The notes beneath the pieces were generated by a model. It made no database searches. It saw nothing but the letters and a program-made list of their open reading frames with translations, and was not told where the DNA came from. A DNA stretch of 64,000 nucleotides from Hyphomicrobiales bacterium (GTDB lineage Bacteria; Pseudomonadota; Alphaproteobacteria; Rhizobiales; Beijerinckiaceae), in the NCBI GenBank assembly GCA_019075905.1, contig JAGXAM010000006.1:79731-143730 (forward strand), given 5' to 3'. Positions 45,312-54,989 of the stretch are shown here, piece after piece. Both the position numbers and the translations under genes were made by a program. How positions within the stretch are numbered: the first letter of the stretch is position 1; every line of letters begins with the position of its first letter.

Positions 45312-47864
45312 ATGGGGCGCGTCAACAGCCCCCTGACAGTCGGCCACGCGGCGTCAAAGCGCACGCGCATGGCTGCGCTTTGCCTGTTGGCGCTGCTGAT
45401 GCTGGTCGTGCCGCTGCGCGGCGCTTTCGCGCAAAGTGATGCCCTGCCCGGCACCACCACCCCGGCACCCGCCGCCCCCGCGCAAATGTTGCTCAATGCC
45501 GACAGCCTCACCTATAACCGCGACAAGGATGTGGTAACGGCCTCCGGCCACGTGCAAATCCATTACAAGGGTCGCTCGCTGCAGGCCGACAAGGTGCGCT
45601 ATGACCGCAAGTCCAAGCGCGTCTTTGCCTCCGGCCATGCCAAATTGACCGATCCCGACGGCACTGTCTCCTATGCGGACCGCTTTGAACTCACCGATGA
45701 TTTCAAGCAGGGCTTTATTGACGGCCTGCGTTCCGACACCGCAGACAAGACGCATTTTTCTGCCGCCAGGGCCGAGCGCGGCGATGATGTCACCACCCTC
45801 GACCGTGGCCTCTACAGCGCCTGCAAACCCTGCGCCAGACATCCGGAGCGCGCACCGCTCTGGCAGATCAAGGCGCGCCGCATCATTGCCAATGGCCAGA
45901 GCCACGAGATCTATTACGAGGACGCCTATCTCGAATTTCTCGGCGTTCCCATCGCCTATGTGCCGTATTTTTCGTCGCCCGACAGCAGCGTCACCCGCAA
46001 GAGCGGCTTTCTGGCCCCGCAATATTTCTACAAGACCGCGCTCGGCGTCACCGTCACCACCCCTTATTTCTGGGATCTGGCGCCCAATTACGACCTGACC
46101 TTCTCTCCCACCGTGCTGTCGCGCCAGGGCTTTCTCGGCGACGTCGAATGGCGCCACCGGCTTTCCAACGGAGCCTATTCGATTCGGGTTGCCGGCATTG
46201 CCCAGCAGGATCGCCAGGTATTTTATGATCCGCCCTTCGGCCCGGGATCAAAAGTGTTCCGCGGCGAAATTGACAGCAAGGGCGAGTTCAACATCAATAA
46301 GAACTGGAAGTTCGGCTGGAACGGCACCTATGCGTCGGACAAATGGTTTCAGTCCGACTATAAATTGTCGGCGGCTGACTATGCCCAGACCTATTTTGGC
46401 GAGCAGCGCTCGGATGTCTATCTGACCGGACAATCGGCGCGCAGCTATTTCAACCTCAGCAGTGATTATTTTGCTGGCCTGTCCAAGTTTGACCTTCAGT
46501 CGCAACAAGGTCAGGTCTGGCCGTCGCTGGCCTATAACCGCGCCTTCAGCCTCGATCCAGCGACCACCGGCGGCATCGGCGGCGAGTTTGATCTCGATGC
46601 CAACATCACCCATGTCTCGCGCCAGCTTGCCGCCTGGCAATCGACCGGCCTGCGCCAGTTCGACAATGCCTACAGCCTGTTTGATGTCTGCACCGCCTAT
46701 ACGCCGGGCACGGCCAATGGCAATTGCCTGTTGCGCGGTATCGGCGGCGATTACACCAGGGCGACACTGAACCTGTCATGGAAGCGCCGCTTCATTGATC
46801 CGCTCGGCGCGGAATGGACCCCCTTCGTCTTTGGCCATCTCAACGCCGAATGGCTGTCGCTGAACACGACCGACGGCACCACTTTTTCCAGTTCCAGCGG
46901 AACCTCGACCATCAGCAATGCCCCGCAAACCGTCTATTTCGGTGGCAAGGCCAATGGCTTTGCCGGCCAGGCGATCCCCGGCGCCGGTGTCGATTACCGC
47001 TATCCGTTCTATGCGCGGCTGGGCTCGACCACGCAGATCGTCGAGCCGATTGCCCAGATCGTCGCCCGTCCCAACACGCCAGCCCCGGCGATGCTGCCCA
47101 ATGAGGATTCCCAGAGCCTCGTCTTTGACGATTCATCCTTGTTTGAATGGTCGAAATTCTCCGGTAATGACCGGTTTGAAACCGGTGTGCGCGCCAATGT
47201 CGGTGGTCAGTACACCGTCGATTTCGACGATGGCGGCTATGCCAATATCATGGCCGGGCGCTCGTTCCAGCTCGCCGGCCAGAACGCCTATGCCACGCTC
47301 GATGCTGCCAATATCGGCTTTGGCTCCGGCCTTGGCCAGAATGCGTCGGATTACGTGGCGCGCATGACGCTCGCCCCCAATGCCCATTTCGCGCTGATCA
47401 CCAAGGCGCGGATCGATCCCCACAGCCTGAGCGCCAAGCGCCTCGATGTCGCGCTCAACACCAATTTCAACGGCCTCTCCACCAGCCTGCTCTATGCCCG
47501 CTACACCGCAGAACCGGCTTTGGGCTATGCCTATCGTCGCGAGGGGCTGGCCACCACTACCAAATACCGCTTCGCCAAGAATTATTTCGTCGATGGCCAG
47601 GTGGTGTTTGATCTGAGCCGTTACCTTTATAATGGCTCATTGGTCAAAGTCTCGCGCTTTGCCGTGTCCTCGGCCGGCCTTGGCTTTGGCTATATCAATG
47701 ATTGCATTGCTTTTGGTGTGAACTACACATCCACCTATACCGATCCGACCTCGTCATCGCGCACCCGCAATCAGACCGTCATGGTCAAGTTGCAATTGCG
47801 CACGCTCGGCAGCACCACGGTGCACCAAAGCCTTGGCACCAGTCAGGTCAATCAGGCCTATTGA
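45312..47864 (+). CDS. lptD: LPS-assembly protein LptD
   Basis: LptD forms the outer-membrane translocon that inserts lipopolysaccharide, working with LptE. It has a signal peptide (AALCLLALLMLVVPLRGAFA, about 20-41), an N-terminal OstA/LptA-like jellyroll (about 55-190: NADSLTYNRDKDVVTASGHVQIHYKG) and a large C-terminal beta barrel. Cys residues in CKPCARHPE and in the VCTAYTPG/NCLLRG loop and near INDCIAFG could supply the disulfides the family needs. The 850-residue length is normal. It begins one base after lptG ends. The C-terminus ends Gln-Val-Asn-Gln-Ala-Tyr, and the final aromatic residue fits BAM recognition. Confidence 0.95.
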   Translation: MGRVNSPLTVGHAASKRTRMAALCLLALLMLVVPLRGAFAQSDALPGTTTPAPAAPAQMLLNADSLTYNRDKDVVTASGHVQIHYKGRSLQADKVRYDRKSKRVFASGHAKLTDPDGTVSYADRFELTDDFKQGFIDGLRSDTADKTHFSAARAERGDDVTTLDRGLYSACKPCARHPERAPLWQIKARRIIANGQSHEIYYEDAYLEFLGVPIAYVPYFSSPDSSVTRKSGFLAPQYFYKTALGVTVTTPYFWDLAPNYDLTFSPTVLSRQGFLGDVEWRHRLSNGAYSIRVAGIAQQDRQVFYDPPFGPGSKVFRGEIDSKGEFNINKNWKFGWNGTYASDKWFQSDYKLSAADYAQTYFGEQRSDVYLTGQSARSYFNLSSDYFAGLSKFDLQSQQGQVWPSLAYNRAFSLDPATTGGIGGEFDLDANITHVSRQLAAWQSTGLRQFDNAYSLFDVCTAYTPGTANGNCLLRGIGGDYTRATLNLSWKRRFIDPLGAEWTPFVFGHLNAEWLSLNTTDGTTFSSSSGTSTISNAPQTVYFGGKANGFAGQAIPGAGVDYRYPFYARLGSTTQIVEPIAQIVARPNTPAPAMLPNEDSQSLVFDDSSLFEWSKFSGNDRFETGVRANVGGQYTVDFDDGGYANIMAGRSFQLAGQNAYATLDAANIGFGSGLGQNASDYVARMTLAPNAHFALITKARIDPHSLSAKRLDVALNTNFNGLSTSLLYARYTAEPALGYAYRREGLATTTKYRFAKNYFVDGQVVFDLSRYLYNGSLVKVSRFAVSSAGLGFGYINDCIAFGVNYTSTYTDPTSSSRTRNQTVMVKLQLRTLGSTTVHQSLGTSQVNQAY

Positions 47865-47899
47865 TCCCGCACCATAAATCCCTTCCGATGAGGCAAGTT

Positions 47900-48811
47900 A
47901 TGCGATCCAGCATCAAGAAAATTTTCACTGCCCTTGCCGCGGCCCTGCCGCTGGTCATGGGTGCGCCTCGCCTTGCCGAGGCCCAGAAGCTGGTGGCGCA
48001 GGTCAATGGTGTGCCGGTAACCTCGCTCGACATCGCCCAGCGCCAGCGCTTCCTGCGCGTCATCCACCGCCCGGCAAGCGCCAATGACGCCTTCGAATCG
48101 CTGGTTGCCGACGCCCTGAAGCGTCAGGACATGAAAATCTATGGCGAGGTTCCCAAGGCCGGCGACATCCAGCTTGCCATCCAGCAAGCTGCCGATGAAG
48201 CGCATATGTCGCCGCAGGCCCTCGCCGCGGCCTTGCTGCATGCCGGCCTCAATCCGCTCTCGCTGAAAGATCATTGGGAGGCTGAAGCCGGATTTTACGT
48301 CATTGTCGGCTCACAGAACCGCATGGTCGAACCGACCGATGCTGCGATCAATGCCGAACTGGCACGCGAGGGCAACAAGAACGTTCCCATCATTTACACG
48401 CTGCAGGCGATCAGCTTCATCCTGCCGACGCCGCTCACCGTGGCCGGGCTGAACGCCACGGCCCGGCGCGCCACCGCCTTTCGGGCGAGCTTCACCTCCT
48501 GCGATACCGGCATTGCCCGCGCCAAGGCCATGAAGGGCGTCATCGTCAAGGCGCCGATCCAGCGCAATTCCGCGGAACTGAGCGCCAATGGCGCCGCCTT
48601 GCTGCAAAAGGTTCCGCTCGGCCATCTGACGCCGCTGAGCCGCGACCCGACCGGCATCACCATGTTTGCCGTATGCGGGCGCGCCGCCTCGACCGACAAG
48701 GATGCCGCGCGCAATGCCGCCATCGCCAAGCTGCAGGCGCAGGATCTGAAACCCATGATCGCCGCCGCCTATGCACGCCTGCGGGCGCGCGCCGTGATCC
48801 AGCGCCGGTGA
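47900..48811 (+). CDS. surA: periplasmic chaperone/peptidyl-prolyl isomerase SurA-like
   Basis: SurA helps deliver outer-membrane proteins, including LptD, through the periplasm. The signal peptide is [23 protein letters not shown]. An N-terminal helical chaperone domain follows ([23 protein letters not shown], the standard opening of the SurA N domain) and a single weak parvulin-like region. It lacks the second PPIase domain of Escherichia coli, as is common in alphaproteobacteria. I chose the ATG at 47900 (303 residues) because GAGG sits six bases before it. An ATG at 47888 adds four residues but has no ribosome-binding site. The stop overlaps pdxA by GTGA. Confidence 0.88.
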   Translation: MRSSIKKIFTALAAALPLVMGAPRLAEAQKLVAQVNGVPVTSLDIAQRQRFLRVIHRPASANDAFESLVADALKRQDMKIYGEVPKAGDIQLAIQQAADEAHMSPQALAAALLHAGLNPLSLKDHWEAEAGFYVIVGSQNRMVEPTDAAINAELAREGNKNVPIIYTLQAISFILPTPLTVAGLNATARRATAFRASFTSCDTGIARAKAMKGVIVKAPIQRNSAELSANGAALLQKVPLGHLTPLSRDPTGITMFAVCGRAASTDKDAARNAAIAKLQAQDLKPMIAAAYARLRARAVIQRR

Positions 48812-49788
48812 ACCGCCCGCCGCTGGTCGTCAGCATCGGCGATCCTGCCGGGATCGGCCCGGAACTGGCCCTGAAAGCCTGGCTGCAGCGCGACACGCAG
48901 GCGCGGCCGTTCTTCGTTGTCGCCGATCCCGTGCACCTGCGCACCCTCGCCCGCGAGCTCGGCTGGGACGTGCCGGTATCTGAAATCGAGCCCGCCGCCG
49001 CCACCATGGCCTATGCGCAGGCCCTGCCCGTTGTCGCCTTGCGCCACGCGTTTGACGGCACCGGCAATGATGCCCACGGGGTGATCGAAGCCATCACCCG
49101 CGCCGTCGAATTCGTCCGTCAGGGCGCAGCCTCGGCGCTGGTCACCAACCCCATCGCCAAGCAGCGGCTCTATGCCGCCGGCTTCCAATTTCCCGGCCAT
49201 ACCGAATACCTTGGCGATCTCGCGGCGCGGCACTGGGGCGGCACGCCGCAACCGGTGATGATGATCTGGTCGCCGGCGCTCGCCGTCGTGCCGCTCACCA
49301 TCCACGTGCCGCTCAAGGACGTGCCGGGCCTGCTGAGCAAAGACGCCATCATCGCCACCGCCCGCATCGTCGCCCACGATCTTGCAACCCGTTTCGGGCT
49401 GGAGAGGCCGCGCCTTGCCCTCAGTGGCCTCAACCCCCATGCCGGCGAGAGCGGCAGCATGGGCCGCGAGGAAATTGACATCATCATCCCGGCCATCCGC
49501 CAATTGCAGGCCGAGGGGCTGGATGTGCGCGGCCCGCTGCCGGCCGACACCATGTTTCATCCGGCGGCGCGCGCACGCTATGACGCGGCTTTGTGCATGT
49601 ATCACGATCAGGCGCTGATCCCCGCCAAGACGCTGGCCTTTGATGACGGCGTCAATGTCACGCTGGGCCTGCCCTTCGTGCGCACCTCGCCCGACCACGG
49701 CACCGCCTTTGATATTGCCGGCAAGGGCCTCGCCAACCCGTCGAGCCTGCTGGCGGCGCTGCAACTGGCGGCGCGCCTGACGCCATGA
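48808..49788 (+). CDS. pdxA: 4-hydroxythreonine-4-phosphate dehydrogenase
   Basis: PdxA oxidises 4-phosphohydroxy-L-threonine in the DXP-dependent route to pyridoxal phosphate. The motif sequence begins [19 protein letters not shown] and includes [31 protein letters not shown] and [24 protein letters not shown] (metal-binding). The closing [29 protein letters not shown] is fully conserved. The start is a GTG at 48808 whose last two bases form the surA stop (GTGA), giving 326 residues, the family length. An apparent longer reading frame upstream is just overlap with surA. Confidence 0.96.
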   Translation: MNRPPLVVSIGDPAGIGPELALKAWLQRDTQARPFFVVADPVHLRTLARELGWDVPVSEIEPAAATMAYAQALPVVALRHAFDGTGNDAHGVIEAITRAVEFVRQGAASALVTNPIAKQRLYAAGFQFPGHTEYLGDLAARHWGGTPQPVMMIWSPALAVVPLTIHVPLKDVPGLLSKDAIIATARIVAHDLATRFGLERPRLALSGLNPHAGESGSMGREEIDIIIPAIRQLQAEGLDVRGPLPADTMFHPAARARYDAALCMYHDQALIPAKTLAFDDGVNVTLGLPFVRTSPDHGTAFDIAGKGLANPSSLLAALQLAARLTP

Positions 49789-50645
49789 GCGAGGACGATC
49801 CGCTTCCGCCCTTGCGCGATGTGGTCGCGCGCTTCGGCATCGCCCCGAAAAAGGTGCTCGGCCAGAATTTCCTGTTCGATCTCAACCTGACGCGCAAGAT
49901 CGCCCGCGCCGCCGGGCGGCTCGATGCCTGTGATGTGGTCGAAATCGGCCCCGGCCCTGGTGGCCTGACCCGGGCCTTGCTGGCCGAAGGCGCGCGGCAT
50001 GTCTTTGCCATCGAGCGCGATGAACGCGCCCTGGCGGCGCTGGCAGAGATTGCCGCCGCCTGGCCCGGCCGCCTCACCATCATCAATGCCGATGCCCTCG
50101 ACATCGACATCAACCAGCTTGGTGACGGCGTGCAGCCGCTGAAAATCGTCGCCAACCTGCCCTATAATATCGGCACCGCCCTGCTCACGCGCTGGCTCGA
50201 AGCCGAGCCCTGGCCGCCGCGCTATAGGCGCATGGTGCTGATGTTTCAGCGCGAAGTGGCGCTGCGGCTGGTCGCCACCCCGCGCCAGCGTGCCGCCTAT
50301 GGGCGCCTTGCGGTGCTCGCCAACTGGCGCTGCACCACGCAGATGCTGTTTGATGTCGCCCCTTCGGCCTTCACACCGCCGCCCAAGGTCACCTCCAGCA
50401 TCGTCGCGCTGGAACCGCGGGCAGAACCCCTGCCCTGCGCCTTGGGCGCGCTCACCAGCGTCACCCGCGCCGCCTTCGGCCAGCGCCGCAAGATGCTGCG
50501 CCAGTCGCTGAAAGCGCTGGGGCCGGGCCTTGATGTGGCGCGCCTGCTGCAGGAAGCCGGCCTCGATCCCACGGCACGCGCTGAAGATATTGACGTCGCC
50601 GGTTTCGTGGCGCTGGCAGAGGCGGTGGCCGCCCTGCAGGCCTGA
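49785..50645 (+). CDS. rsmA: 16S rRNA (adenine1518-N6/adenine1519-N6) dimethyltransferase
   Basis: RsmA (KsgA) dimethylates two adjacent adenines in helix 45 of 16S rRNA during small-subunit maturation. The SAM-binding [20 protein letters not shown] is present, as is the catalytic [15 protein letters not shown] (NLPY) motif and the C-terminal helical domain with [21 protein letters not shown]. Length is 286. It overlaps pdxA by four bases (ATGA) and ends the operon. It is followed by an accessory island instead of another core gene. Confidence 0.96.
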   Translation: MSEDDPLPPLRDVVARFGIAPKKVLGQNFLFDLNLTRKIARAAGRLDACDVVEIGPGPGGLTRALLAEGARHVFAIERDERALAALAEIAAAWPGRLTIINADALDIDINQLGDGVQPLKIVANLPYNIGTALLTRWLEAEPWPPRYRRMVLMFQREVALRLVATPRQRAAYGRLAVLANWRCTTQMLFDVAPSAFTPPPKVTSSIVALEPRAEPLPCALGALTSVTRAAFGQRRKMLRQSLKALGPGLDVARLLQEAGLDPTARAEDIDVAGFVALAEAVAALQA

Positions 50646-50791
50646 ACATGACGCGATTGCGAACGCTGTGTTACCGCCTTTATCAGCGGGTCCCCGACCT
50701 CTGCAACTGTGGGAAACACCTTTACAAGATAGCTAATTTGTTGACGTGGAATTAAGATATTACCATGTCGCGTCATCGAATCAGCCAACGC

Positions 50792-50805
50792 CGCACCTTC
50801 AAATG
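50792..50805 (+). repeat. left copy of short flanking direct repeat
   Basis: CGCACCTTCAAATG, matched at 52650-52663 with a single substitution (13 of 14). It lies just upstream of the AT-rich nuclease-like gene and overlaps its ribosome-binding region. Confidence 0.4.
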
Positions 50806-50812
50806 AGGCGCA

Positions 50813-52450
50813 ATGTCCGACGGCAATAAATCCAACCAGATCGGCGCAATCGGCGAAGGCCGGTTTAAGGAGCTTTGTGATTTAGCGCAACTTAGTGCCA
50901 GTAAACCTCATCCGGATATGACCGGAATAGATTACCTCGTCGAATTTCCGTTTCAAGAACTGCCCCCGGGATATTCTTATGATACGCGCCCTGGGTCGTT
51001 GTCTTGTCACGTTCAGGTAAAAACTGTCTCTGCTGGTACACAGAGAATAAAACTCAAACTTTCCGTCGCTGAGCGATTGGCAAGAGAGACAAAGCCCACC
51101 TTCATTTACATCTTGCGCGTGGATTGTGGGAAGTCACATTATCCGAACGTTGACGCACATTTGATCCATTTGCACGGCCAAGTTCTCGCGCGCGTACTCG
51201 AACGCCTCCGACAAGAGTATGTGAAAGACACAAAAGCACTCAACAAATTATACATTTACTTTCCCATCGAGATGGGGACGCTGCTTCAAATAGATGCTTC
51301 TTGTCTACGCCACGCCTTCGAAAGCGCTATTCAACCTGATATGTATAGCTACATCGAAGAGAAGAAACGGCAACTTAGTGAACTCGGGTACGGCAGCGAC
51401 CGTTATGAATTGGATGTCACATTTCAACCTATGACCGCTGAAACATTCGCAGAGGTCGCTTTGGGCTTGAAAGAAACAAACGTAACAAATTTTGCAATAT
51501 CTGAACGACGTTTTAATATAGCTTTGCCAAAAACTTTCGAGCCTTTCGATGAATCTGCCATCCGGAAAATCAGAATTCAACCTGGTATCGTTGACCGATG
51601 TTCCGTTTGCTTTACGGGTAAAGACGGGAAAAAGGCGATGCTTCAAGGAGACATTTACCTTCCTCTGCCAGGATTAAAACTACCGCATCGCTTTGCGCGA
51701 GTAGCAACACCTTTGATAGACATATTATTATTTGCGGATAATAGAATTAGATTTATTCCAAATATCGGAACCGAAAATAGCCAATCTTTTCCAATAAATG
51801 TTTGGCATGAAGCATTTACCTTCACGCAAATCATGCTTAATGGCGGCGGACAAATTATGATAAGTCCTGATAGAATTAGATCAATTATAACCACAGCAAT
51901 AGATACTACAACTACAATCGCCAAAGATAAAAATGATGATGATGTTATTATAATATCCGCTATTATCAATGTAACGAACGCAGCAAAGTACATGCAAGCC
52001 AAGGCATATGCTGATGATCATAACGTTTCTTACCGTTCTTTGGCATTTAATATAGTTAAACTTGACGCAATATCGGCGATTATGCGTGACGAGGTACCAT
52101 TAGGTATGATTAAATTCACCATAGAAAGTGACTATGTGAATAAACTCGATTCGCTTGATTTTATATATTTTGATTGTGTAAGATTTGGTGAGTTTTTTTA
52201 TGCTTACGCGATAAAAACAACTACGACACAGGTCCGCGACGGAAATTCAACCACGTGGTCGAGCGAAAAATTAAATCTTTTGGATGTCAAACGCCTTGGA
52301 GCGAATTTCGCAGCTGAATTTGAGGGATTCAAACAAAAACTGTGTCACATCAGTGGCATACATCAGATCTACTGCCGAGAAGTTATATTTGACACAGAAG
52401 CCGAGGAAGATCTCCTGACAGGAGATTTATCAGCAACCACAAAATTATAA
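50813..52450 (+). CDS. putative PD-(D/E)XK nuclease-like protein, DUF4365-type N-terminus
   Basis: This 545-residue protein has an N-terminal segment matching the DUF4365 pattern: IGAIGEGRFKELCDLAQLSASKP, then MTGIDYLV, then CHVQVKTV. That supplies Glu15, Asp40 and Gln68-Val-Lys70, the arrangement of a PD-(D/E)XK nuclease core, so metal-dependent DNA cleavage is plausible. The rest (about 150-545) has no family I recognise. It contains charged, beta-rich stretches and an acidic tail (EAEEDLLTGDLSATTKL). The gene is strikingly AT-rich compared with its neighbours, especially between 51.7 and 52.25 kb, and is bounded by near-identical 14-base repeats. All of this points to horizontal acquisition, perhaps as a defence gene. 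GAGGCGCA precedes the ATG. Confidence 0.75.
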   Translation: MSDGNKSNQIGAIGEGRFKELCDLAQLSASKPHPDMTGIDYLVEFPFQELPPGYSYDTRPGSLSCHVQVKTVSAGTQRIKLKLSVAERLARETKPTFIYILRVDCGKSHYPNVDAHLIHLHGQVLARVLERLRQEYVKDTKALNKLYIYFPIEMGTLLQIDASCLRHAFESAIQPDMYSYIEEKKRQLSELGYGSDRYELDVTFQPMTAETFAEVALGLKETNVTNFAISERRFNIALPKTFEPFDESAIRKIRIQPGIVDRCSVCFTGKDGKKAMLQGDIYLPLPGLKLPHRFARVATPLIDILLFADNRIRFIPNIGTENSQSFPINVWHEAFTFTQIMLNGGGQIMISPDRIRSIITTAIDTTTTIAKDKNDDDVIIISAIINVTNAAKYMQAKAYADDHNVSYRSLAFNIVKLDAISAIMRDEVPLGMIKFTIESDYVNKLDSLDFIYFDCVRFGEFFYAYAIKTTTTQVRDGNSTTWSSEKLNLLDVKRLGANFAAEFEGFKQKLCHISGIHQIYCREVIFDTEAEEDLLTGDLSATTKL

Positions 52451-52674
52451 GTTTATCTGCAATCGACGCTGTCTTATCCGCGAAATAACCTCTCCGCTGA
52501 TCATGGACGATTGTCACTTAGAAAATTAGTGTTCGACGCACTGAAGATGACCGCCCTTTACCTTACTCTGCATCGCTTCGTGACCACTATCGACCTTGTC
52601 TAAACGCCTGTCATCGAGCCCGCCTATTGACGTGCCAGCCCACTGCGAGCGCACTTTCAAATGTGAGCCTCGCG
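52451..52674. other. low-GC non-coding spacer after the nuclease-like gene
   Basis: This 224-base stretch between the accessory gene and DUF1467 has lower GC than the flanks, with no credible reading frame, terminator T-run or transposase remnant that I can identify. Its right end carries the second flanking repeat copy (52650-52663). It may be residue of the insertion. Confidence 0.5.
52650..52663 (+). repeat. right copy of short flanking direct repeat
   Basis: CGCACTTTCAAATG, one substitution from the left copy at 50792-50805. Together they enclose the nuclease-like gene and its trailing spacer, and could mark the insertion boundaries. Confidence 0.4.
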
Positions 52675-52914
52675 CTAGCCCCAGCGCCGGGCGGCCAGCA
52701 GCACGCAGGTGAAAATCACCAAAGCCAGAATCGTATTGAGGCCGAGCTTTTTCAGCATGCCGGTCACCACCGGCGCGCCCGGATCGGTGCCCTTGGCCAC
52801 CTCGCCGCTTTCTTCCTGCGAGCGGATGCCGAGCGGCAGGACGATGAACAGCGAAATCCACCAGATCGTCAGGAAAATGCCGGGGCCGAGCACCGGGCCG
52901 AAAGGTTGCAGCAT
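52675..52914 (-). CDS. DUF1467 family small membrane protein
   Basis: This 79-residue protein has two transmembrane helices (about residues 8-28: GPVLGPGIFLTIWWISLFIVLPLG, and about 55-75: LNTILALVIFTCVLLAA) joined by a polar loop with RSQEESGEVAKGTDPGAPV. That GIRSQEE...GTDPGAP pattern is the DUF1467 hallmark. The ATG at 52914 overlaps the preceding mce stop (TGATG). A GTG one codon earlier is possible. It is the last gene of the nine-gene operon. In many relatives proS follows, but here an accessory island comes next. No function is established. Confidence 0.88.
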   Translation of the reverse strand: MLQPFGPVLGPGIFLTIWWISLFIVLPLGIRSQEESGEVAKGTDPGAPVVTGMLKKLGLNTILALVIFTCVLLAARRWG

Positions 52915-53318
52915 CACACTTGTTCCAGTTCAATCAGCGTGCCGTTGAAGTCCTTGGGATGCAGGAACAAGACCGGCTTGCCATGCGCGCCGGTTTTTGG
53001 CGTGCCGTCGCCCAGCACCCGCGCACCACCGGCCTTGAGCCGCGTGCTGGCTGCCAGAATATCGTCGACCTCATAGCAGATGTGATGCATGCCGCCGCCG
53101 GGATTTTTGGCCAGAAACGCCGCGATCGGCGACGTGGCTCCAAAAGGTTCCATCAGCTCGATCTTGCTGTTGGGCAATTCGATGAACACCACCGACACGC
53201 CATGCTCCGGCAAGGTCACCGGCGCCGTCACCCGCGCCCCCAGCGTGTCGCGGTAAAGCGCGCTGGCCGCCGCGACATCAGGAACCGCAATCGCGACGTG
53301 GTTCAACCGGCCGATCAT
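52914..53318 (-). CDS. mce: methylmalonyl-CoA epimerase
   Basis: This small vicinal-oxygen-chelate enzyme interconverts (R)- and (S)-methylmalonyl-CoA in propionate and odd-chain metabolism. It starts IGRLNHVAIAVPDVAAASALYRDTLGA with the metal-binding His in NHVAIAV, and has GGGMHHICYEVDDI and the closing FLHPKDFNGTLIELEQ, giving the His/His/Glu metal site. Length is 134. Immediately adjacent to rnj with no gap, it precedes DUF1467 in the conserved rnj-mce-DUF1467 cluster. Confidence 0.94.
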   Translation of the reverse strand: MIGRLNHVAIAVPDVAAASALYRDTLGARVTAPVTLPEHGVSVVFIELPNSKIELMEPFGATSPIAAFLAKNPGGGMHHICYEVDDILAASTRLKAGGARVLGDGTPKTGAHGKPVLFLHPKDFNGTLIELEQV

Positions 53319-54989
53319 TCAAACCTCCACCACCAGAACATGCACCGTCGGCTTCTTGCCCCAGGCCTGGCCTACCGCGCTGCGCACCGCCCGCTCGACC
53401 GCCAAAGCCGTCGCATCTGTATCACGCCGCCGGGCCCGGCGCTGGTTGTCGAGGGTGCGAAATATTGCCTCATCGACCAGCGCATCCATGGCCTCGCCAT
53501 CCTTGGTCTTGGCCGGCAGGCCGGCCATCAGCACGTCGGGATCGCCCGCCAGCTGCCCCTTGCCATCGAGCGCAAAGGCCACGGTCACCACCCCGGCATT
53601 GGCCAGCTTGATACGCGCCCTGATCGCCTCATCCTGCATCGGCACCAGCACATTGCCATCCTTGAGCAGGCGGCCATGCGGCACCTGGTCGATCACCGCC
53701 GGTGTGCCCGGGGCCAGCAGCACCATGTCGCCATTATGGGCATTAAGGACATGCGGCACCCCGCGTTCGCGCGCGAATCTGGCGTGCTCACCCAGATGCA
53801 GGGCCTCGCCATGGGCAGGAATGGCGATCTGCGGGCGCACCCAGTCATACATCTGCGCCACTTCCGAACGGCGCGGATGCCCGGAAACATGCACCAGCGC
53901 CTGCCGGTCGGTGATCACCTGAACGCCCTGGTCGATCAGGCCGTTGATGACATTGTTGATGCCCTTTTCATTGCCGGGAATCGGCCGCGATGAAAAGATC
54001 ACCTGATCGCCCGGCGCCAGCGTCAGGTCGGGATGGATGCCCTCGGCGATCCGCGCCATGGCAGCGCGCGGCTCGCCCTGGCTGCCGGTTGCGACAATCA
54101 CCACCTTGTCGCGCGCCATATTGCGGAAGAGATCGGCTGGCAGGAACGGCGCGACATGATCGAGCAGGCCACATTCGCGCGCCACAGCCACCGCCCGTTC
54201 CAGCGCCCTTCCGGCGATCAGCACCGAGCGCCCGCATTTTGCCGCCGCCTGCGCCACCGCCTTGATGCGCCCGACATTCGAGGCAAAGGTCGTCACCATC
54301 ACCCGGTTGGGCGCGGCGGCGATCAATTCCGCCAGGGTCGCCGCGACATCGGTTTCTGACGGGCTGATGCCATCACGCAGGATGTTGGTGGAATCGCTGA
54401 CCAGCGCCAGCACGCCCTCATCGCCGATTTCGCGCAGCCGCGCCTCATCGGTCGGGCGGCCCATCACCGGCGTCGGATCAATCTTCCAGTCGCCGGTATG
54501 CAGCACGGTGCCTGCGCTGGTGCGGATCGCCAGCGCGCAAGCCTCGGGAATCGAATGCGCCACGGCGATGAATTCCACCGAAAACGGCCCGATATCGACC
54601 ATGCCGCCCTGCCCGACCACCTTCAGCGGCACCTGCGGCGCGCCCGGCTCGGCGAGGCGCTTGGTTTCGAGCAGGCCAGCGGCAAATGGCGTCGCATAGA
54701 CTTCGCAACCGAGCTTGGGCCACAGGTCGGCCACCGCGCCGATATGGTCCTCATGGGCATGGGTAATGATCAGCCCGACGAGGTCGCGGCGGATTTTATG
54801 GATGAAGCTGATGTCGGGCACGATCAGGTCGATGCCCGGCAGATCCGGGCCGGCAAAGGTGACGCCGCAATCGATCATGAGCCATTTGCGCCGACTTTTC
54901 GGGCCGATGCCGTAAAGCGCCGCATTCATGCCAATTTCGCCGAGGCCGCCGAGCGGCACAAAGACGAGTTCATCTACAGTTGTGTTCAT
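53319..54989 (-). CDS. rnj: ribonuclease J
   Basis: RNase J is a metallo-beta-lactamase-fold enzyme with 5' to 3' exo- and endonuclease activity, used by alphaproteobacteria in RNA turnover and rRNA maturation. The zinc site is THAHEDHIGAV (His77, His79, Asp81, His82). Other motifs are DVAATLAEL, a beta-CASP segment with VSGHPRRSEVAQMYDWVRPQIAIPAHGE and a C-terminal domain after residue 450. Length is 556. It overlaps the birA stop by four bases and abuts mce. This nuo-birA-rnj-mce order is typical of Hyphomicrobiales. Confidence 0.95.
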   Translation of the reverse strand: MNTTVDELVFVPLGGLGEIGMNAALYGIGPKSRRKWLMIDCGVTFAGPDLPGIDLIVPDISFIHKIRRDLVGLIITHAHEDHIGAVADLWPKLGCEVYATPFAAGLLETKRLAEPGAPQVPLKVVGQGGMVDIGPFSVEFIAVAHSIPEACALAIRTSAGTVLHTGDWKIDPTPVMGRPTDEARLREIGDEGVLALVSDSTNILRDGISPSETDVAATLAELIAAAPNRVMVTTFASNVGRIKAVAQAAAKCGRSVLIAGRALERAVAVARECGLLDHVAPFLPADLFRNMARDKVVIVATGSQGEPRAAMARIAEGIHPDLTLAPGDQVIFSSRPIPGNEKGINNVINGLIDQGVQVITDRQALVHVSGHPRRSEVAQMYDWVRPQIAIPAHGEALHLGEHARFARERGVPHVLNAHNGDMVLLAPGTPAVIDQVPHGRLLKDGNVLVPMQDEAIRARIKLANAGVVTVAFALDGKGQLAGDPDVLMAGLPAKTKDGEAMDALVDEAIFRTLDNQRRARRRDTDATALAVERAVRSAVGQAWGKKPTVHVLVVEV

